Source of the DNA: Nemertoderma westbladi
Taxonomy: Eukaryota; Xenacoelomorpha; Nemertodermatida; Nemertodermatidae
Assembly (NCBI GenBank): GCA_032718475.1
Contig: JAUCBJ010008433.1
Location: forward strand, 1 to 60,697
Length of the DNA stretch: 60,697 nt
Direction of reading: 5' to 3'
The position numbers were made by a program, and so were the translations under genes. Each line of letters starts with the position of its first letter. Within the stretch, counting starts at the first letter, position 1. The notes under the pieces were generated by a model. It saw nothing but the letters and a program-made list of their open reading frames with translations. It searched no databases and had not been told where the DNA came from. Shown here piece by piece: positions 56,567-60,697 of this stretch.

Positions 56567-58220
56567 TTGAATGGTCCAGAATTTCTCTGTAAATTAGAAG
56601 ATTGTTGGCCTTCTATTCCTTCACAATTTCAACAAGAGGATACTTCAAAAGAAGTATCATCGGAAAGTAACCTAATACACACAACTCTAATATCATTAGC
56701 TTCATCAATGGGAAATAAAATAACAACTGGGTTGTTCAATATCATACAAATGGAAAATTACTCACTGTATGACCCTAGATCTAAACAAAGATTACTTGCG
56801 GTAATAGCTTGGATTTGTCGTTGGAGTAATAATATTAAATCAAAAATTTCAAACTCGGGATGTAATATATCTTTTCCCTATCTTGCTGCTAAAGAAATAT
56901 ACATGGCAGAAATTGTGGTAATTGTAGCTACACAGAGTGTATACTATTCTAAAGAATGTAATTATCTGAAGAGTGGAGAAAACAAACAAATAGAGAAGAT
57001 ACCTCCGCTTGTAAAATAGCTAGGTTTATTCTTGGATAATAATAATGGAGTCATGAGATGTAAAGGACGAATTACGAACTGCTCTATATCATGGTATACT
57101 CAAAATCCAATTATACTGCATCCTGAAAGTTATACTCAAATGTTAATACTAGATGCACATATTCAGATGTGCCATGCTAGAACAAGAGAAACATTAGTAC
57201 AATTAAGAGAAAGATTTTGGCTACCAAGAGGACGACAAGTAATTAATCGTATATTGAAACAGTGTTATGTGTGTATGAAAGAATCAGCAAAGCCCTACTA
57301 CACTGAACCGGAGGTTAGCCCACTACCTGCTTCAAGAGTTTCAATTGGTGTGGGAGTATTTGAACATACAGGAGTTGATTTTTGTGGTCCTTTCAATGTG
57401 GTTGAAGATCCCTTTAAATCTAGCTTTACACAAAGGAAAATGTTACATATCTATATTCACTTGTGCAGTAGTCAGATATTTGCATATAGAAGTGGTTCCA
57501 TCATTATCTGCTAAAGCGTTTATTAACTGTCTAAACCGATTTATTGGTAGAGGAGGAATCCCAACCCTCCTTTACAGTGACAATGCATCAAACTTTAAAG
57601 CAACTGCAAAGGAACTATGGGTTTTTGGATTTATTGAAAGAATGGTAGGAACCTTAAAAAACTGTCTTCGTAAAGTTATTGGTCGCTCCATTCTAACATT
57701 AGATGAAATTCAAACAGTGGCTGTTGGCATAGAAGCTATGATAAACAGTCGGCCATTGACGTATGTAAACGACTCACTTGATGATTTTTCGATGTTAACA
57801 CCAGCTCACTTTATTACTGGTAAACATCTTTGCTCATTACCAAATCCGACTATGAAAGTTACCAAACAATTAACAACTCATACCAAACTACAAAATCGAC
57901 TTCAATATCGTGAGATAGCGATGAACACATTCTGGTGCCTTTGGAGGGATGAGTACTTGAAGGATTTACGAAATCAACACAGATATAACCATCATGCGGA
58001 ACCTGGTGATCGAGTTCCGGTAGTAAATGATATTTGTATTCTACGAGATAGTAACTTGCCAAGATGTATGTGGAAATTATGTAGGATTGAAGAGTGCATC
58101 TTATCAAGAGATGGACGAATACGTAAAGTTCGTGTTGTTATAGCCACTAGAGGGAAAGAAGCTACGTCGCTAGTAAAACCATTGCATTTACTTTATCCTC
58201 TCAAAGTCAGGAACATTTAG
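56567..58220 (+). pseudogene. BEL2 integrase
   Basis: The linker WLNGPEFLCKLEDCWPSIPS starts the region (about 56,558). The zinc-binding HHCC domain lies at about 57,155-57,280 (ILDAHIQMCHARTRE, RFWLPRGRQ, CYVCMKE). The catalytic core shows D in GVDFCGPF (about 57,375), D in YSDNASNF (about 57,575) and E in GFIERMVGTLK (about 57,635). The last two lie too close, so roughly 30-40 residues of the core are deleted. Stops or shifts occur at about 57,019 and 57,470-57,514. The C-terminal part (SRPLTYVNDSLDDFSMLTPAHF) is well kept. Not functional. Confidence 0.82.
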
Positions 58221-58286
58221 ATCCAGCTCTAATCAAATTTAACCAAAGATTAAATGACTTTAATCAATTATTGAGACTGCAAGTCT

Positions 58287-58737
58287 CAAAAGGGGAATGT
58301 GATAGAAACCCTCTATCATTGGTCTATATAGGACCTAACTGTTAATAATGTTTGTATTAAAACTAATTCAAATTAAGTATATTCACATTCAGTAATCATA
58401 ATCAGTGTTTTTTCAGTGTTATAAAGTTTTTTAGTGTACTGCTGTACTGCCTACAGCAATTACTGCTTTAGGCCTATATATTCGTACCTAACATGTCTGT
58501 ATGTGGTATGTGTTGTCAGCCTATTATATGGCCGTAGGTGAATGACCTATAAAGATTAAAGGATTAATATAACTTTATGTTTATGTAAATATTCATTATT
58601 ATCATTTGTCAGAAGTCTGAACCTTGATATAGGAACTTATATGGATATATCATAATGCTGTCAGCTGTAATGTCATATCAGCAATCAGCATATCTTATAC
58701 AGTTATAATCATACTTCTGCACTCAATATTCATGACA
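58287..58737 (+). repeat. BEL2 polypurine tract and putative 3' LTR
   Basis: caaaaggggaa (58,287-58,297) is a clear purine tract directly before tgtgatagaaacc, the likely LTR start at 58,298. The right end is set at about 58,732-58,737 (attcatgaca), where minus-strand BEL3 coding sequence resumes. With no 5' copy, the exact boundary cannot be checked. Confidence 0.6.
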
Positions 58738-59570
58738 ATTGTTTTGGCTGCATATACCCGCATCAGGGGTGTTGTTTCCTCTATTGCCACCATAGTGTTG
58801 TTCTGTGGACTTGTAGTCCCTTGCACGGTTGCATATGGCAATGATTGCCTCACTCTCGGAAGTGCGTCTGCAGCACTGTGTTCTGCTTTAGGTCGGCTGT
58901 GTTCCAGCGGTGTTTCAGCACCTTACCAAGACTCTCCTCGCTGTACACTGGATCCGTTATTAACTCCGTTTCATTGTTAAGGAAGTTTGACATTTCTTCC
59001 AACCCCGGCTCCACACCCTTCTTTTCTCGGGTGGAGAAAGCGATCTTTCTCCATTTATTCCTCAACCATATCGGTAGTGCCTGCGCTATTGTCGTGATGT
59101 TTGAAGCATTAAATTCGTATGGTGCTTCTAGTGTCTTTAAAACTATCAATGCCTTCTCTACTTAGTTGGCAAAGGCTTTGATACTAACAGGGTTATCCGC
59201 GAGTCCACCTGATGTTATTCCCCTTAACGTTTGTTGGATAATGTTCACCGGATGGCCAAATTCCCTATCCAGGGCTCTCCATGCCGTTGTAAATCCTCCT
59301 TCGATTCCCTGGTATTGCCTCACAATATTGTAGGCTGGCCCCCCTGTGTAAACTTGTAAGTACTTAAGGCACTCCGCCTTATGTGAGATTCTTTGTGAGG
59401 ATCTCGTTGCTATACATCCTCCGTAACTGTAGATATTCCTCGCTTGCTACCATCAAACTTAAAGGGCTCCACGGGTGGTAGCTCTATTCTAGTTTTTAGC
59501 GCATTGATGAGTGTTGCCATTCCCATTGCCTGAATTTCCAGTGCGTTGACGGTATGGATGCAGGTTCTTT
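58738..59570 (-). pseudogene. BEL3 fragment: Gag
   Basis: The minus strand from about 59,565 gives INALKTRIELPPVEPFKFDG, a DUF1759-type Gag start. After several frame changes come ALIVLKTLEAPYEFNASNIT, ALPIWLRNKWRKIAFSTREK and LEEMSNFLNNETELITDPVY (59,149-58,850). Further minus coding reaches the BEL2 boundary. Together with 52,861-53,520 it forms an older minus-strand BEL copy split by BEL2; RT is not present in either part. Confidence 0.72.
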
Positions 59571-59806
59571 ACATGCTGACTGTGTTTCGCCTCTTTGGTT
59601 CGTCGACTTTCCTTGGGAAGGATATATCATTGGGGGCAATGGTCCTCTCCATATCTCGGTGTCGCACGAGTTGTTTGATCTGAAGGGGGTTGCAATCTTT
59701 ATTTTATTTTGTTGCATATATTGCAGAAACAGTGACGGAGGGTCCCCCCCCCCCCCCCCCACCTCCACTGGTGTTATATTCTGCACTGGGGTAGATGTCA
59801 TTACTT
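59571..59806. other. BEL3 remnant or spacer with C run
   Basis: Contains about 15 C at 59,747-59,761 and no certain coding blocks. May be BEL3 sequence upstream of the recognised Gag start. Confidence 0.4.
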
Positions 59807-60697
59807 CTACTAGTATCGGCATGCTGCATTGCAGCTGCATTTTTAAGAATGCTGTGCCGGCTTGTCGACAAAATTGCGCCGCCACAACTCCCTATCACCC
59901 ATGACATTTGCTAGATCATCCGCATCTTCAAGGCCAGTGTCCTTTAAGATGCGTCTCAAGGAAGTCATGGGCTGTCCACCATGCTTATTCACCCCATGAG
60001 GCTGCCAAAGTACAAGATTATGCACTGGCTGGCTTACAGCGAATGCAATGTCCTGCAAAGCGGAGGCGATTTTGTTCTAGTGTCAAGCTTGGGGGAACCA
60101 ATGAGACACCTCCAATGTTATATAGTGTCTGGTTGGAGATGTGTGCATTATACTTGACACAATGAACCCGGCATAGCATTCTTGTGAATATGCCATCCAG
60201 AGATTTGGTGTCCTCAGCAGTTAGAGCCCAGCATGGACTCCCATAGAGGAGTACTGGAACTACTGCTGCTCTAAATAATCGGACCTTAAGTTTCCGATTA
60301 ATTCTCGGCGACTTCCAAATCCTGGAAAGCCTATTCAAGGCTGCCCATGCCTTTCCCTTACGTATTCGAAGGTCCTCACCTGACTTCCGGATCCATGATC
60401 CCAGGTAACAGAAGTCGTCCACATGCTCAAGCAAACCATCCTTTGAGCTTATGCTCATCCGATCAGAGACTTGCTGAGAACTTTCAAAGTTAACTGTCAA
60501 AATTTTGGTCTTTCTGGAGTTAATAAAAAGACCAACACTAGAAGCAGCATGTTCTAATGAGCTGAGGAGCCATTGGGCTCCCTCTAGTGATTCTGAGAGT
60601 ACACCTAAGTCATCAGCAAAGTCTAGATCAGTTAGGTACTTGGCAGGATTTCCTCGACTTCTGGAGCCAGTAGGTGGAGTTATCATCATTATGATGA
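59807..60697 (-). pseudogene. LINE family A copy 5 (runs off the window)
   Basis: Minus-strand RT 3' half: TDLDFADDLGVLSE near 60,640, YLGSWIRKSGEDLR, RRVHCVKYN-type block, and C-terminus. The tail is ctactag at 59,807. About 10 bp are lost and several changed near 60,030 relative to other copies, shifting the C-terminal frame. The 5' part lies beyond the right edge of the window. Confidence 0.85.

Overview
This is eukaryotic, almost certainly animal, DNA made nearly entirely of transposable elements and tandem repeats. There are no operons, no Shine-Dalgarno spacing, no tRNA or rRNA genes and no host gene I can name. The mix of BEL/Pao, Ty3/gypsy, CR1-like and RTE-like retroelements, hAT-type and other TIR elements, and very long simple repeats suits a marine invertebrate. 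I cannot name the taxon. A back-to-back pair of cDNA/whole-genome-amplification adapters at 2435-2487 points to an amplified low-input library and a possible artificial junction there.

Layout. 0.4-0.7 kb: small TA-flanked MITE. 1.4-1.7 kb: (TGTC)n. 2.4 kb: adapter pair. 2.86-5.52 kb: TIR element with a 4-bp target duplication, carrying a 39-bp minisatellite. 6.2-8.0 kb (+) and 8.4-10.4 kb (-): two decayed CR1-like LINEs, the first hit by a hAT-type MITE. 10.6 kb: perfect 57-bp-arm hairpin. 11.1-13.2 kb: about 2 kb of nearly pure (CAGT)n. 14.2-16.9 kb: best copy of LINE family A (-) with a 22-bp target duplication. 18.2-19.1 kb: foldback element. 19.1-19.7 kb: palindromic satellite. 21.5-22.6 kb: second LINE A copy. 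23.2-24.1 kb: about 153-bp repeat marked by X-box-like palindromes. 25.5-27.9 kb: 29-bp minisatellite with a 375-bp higher-order period. 28.3-29.15 kb: third LINE A copy. 29.15-30.2 kb: divergent pair of unrecognised ORFs, one broken.

31,357-47,073 is one 15.7-kb LTR element (called BEL1 here). It has 1.25-kb LTRs that look about 99% identical, TG...CA ends and a TCCCA target duplication. It encodes a BEL/Pao Gag-protease fused in frame to the end of RNase H. RT and integrase are missing. Its interior also holds a duplicated pol tail, a LINE family B insertion and a broken multi-frame ORF of unknown function near the 3' LTR.

47,523-52,063 (-) is a Ty3/gypsy element with 303-bp LTRs that differ at one base by eye, inserted into a LINE A copy with a GGCAT duplication. 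Its RT/RNase H core is replaced by eight in-frame 12-bp repeats, while Gag, protease and a DDE integrase remain. A GC-rich module of about 160 bp in its leader is also found inside BEL1. 52,861-59,570 is a nest of two older BEL/Pao copies: BEL2 (+), with a YMDD motif but several stops and frameshifts, splits BEL3 (-). A fifth LINE A copy runs off the right end.

Overall, two very young LTR elements lack reverse transcriptase, so both must have been copied by enzymes supplied in trans. The shared leader module and the unknown BEL1 ORF are the best leads for something undescribed.
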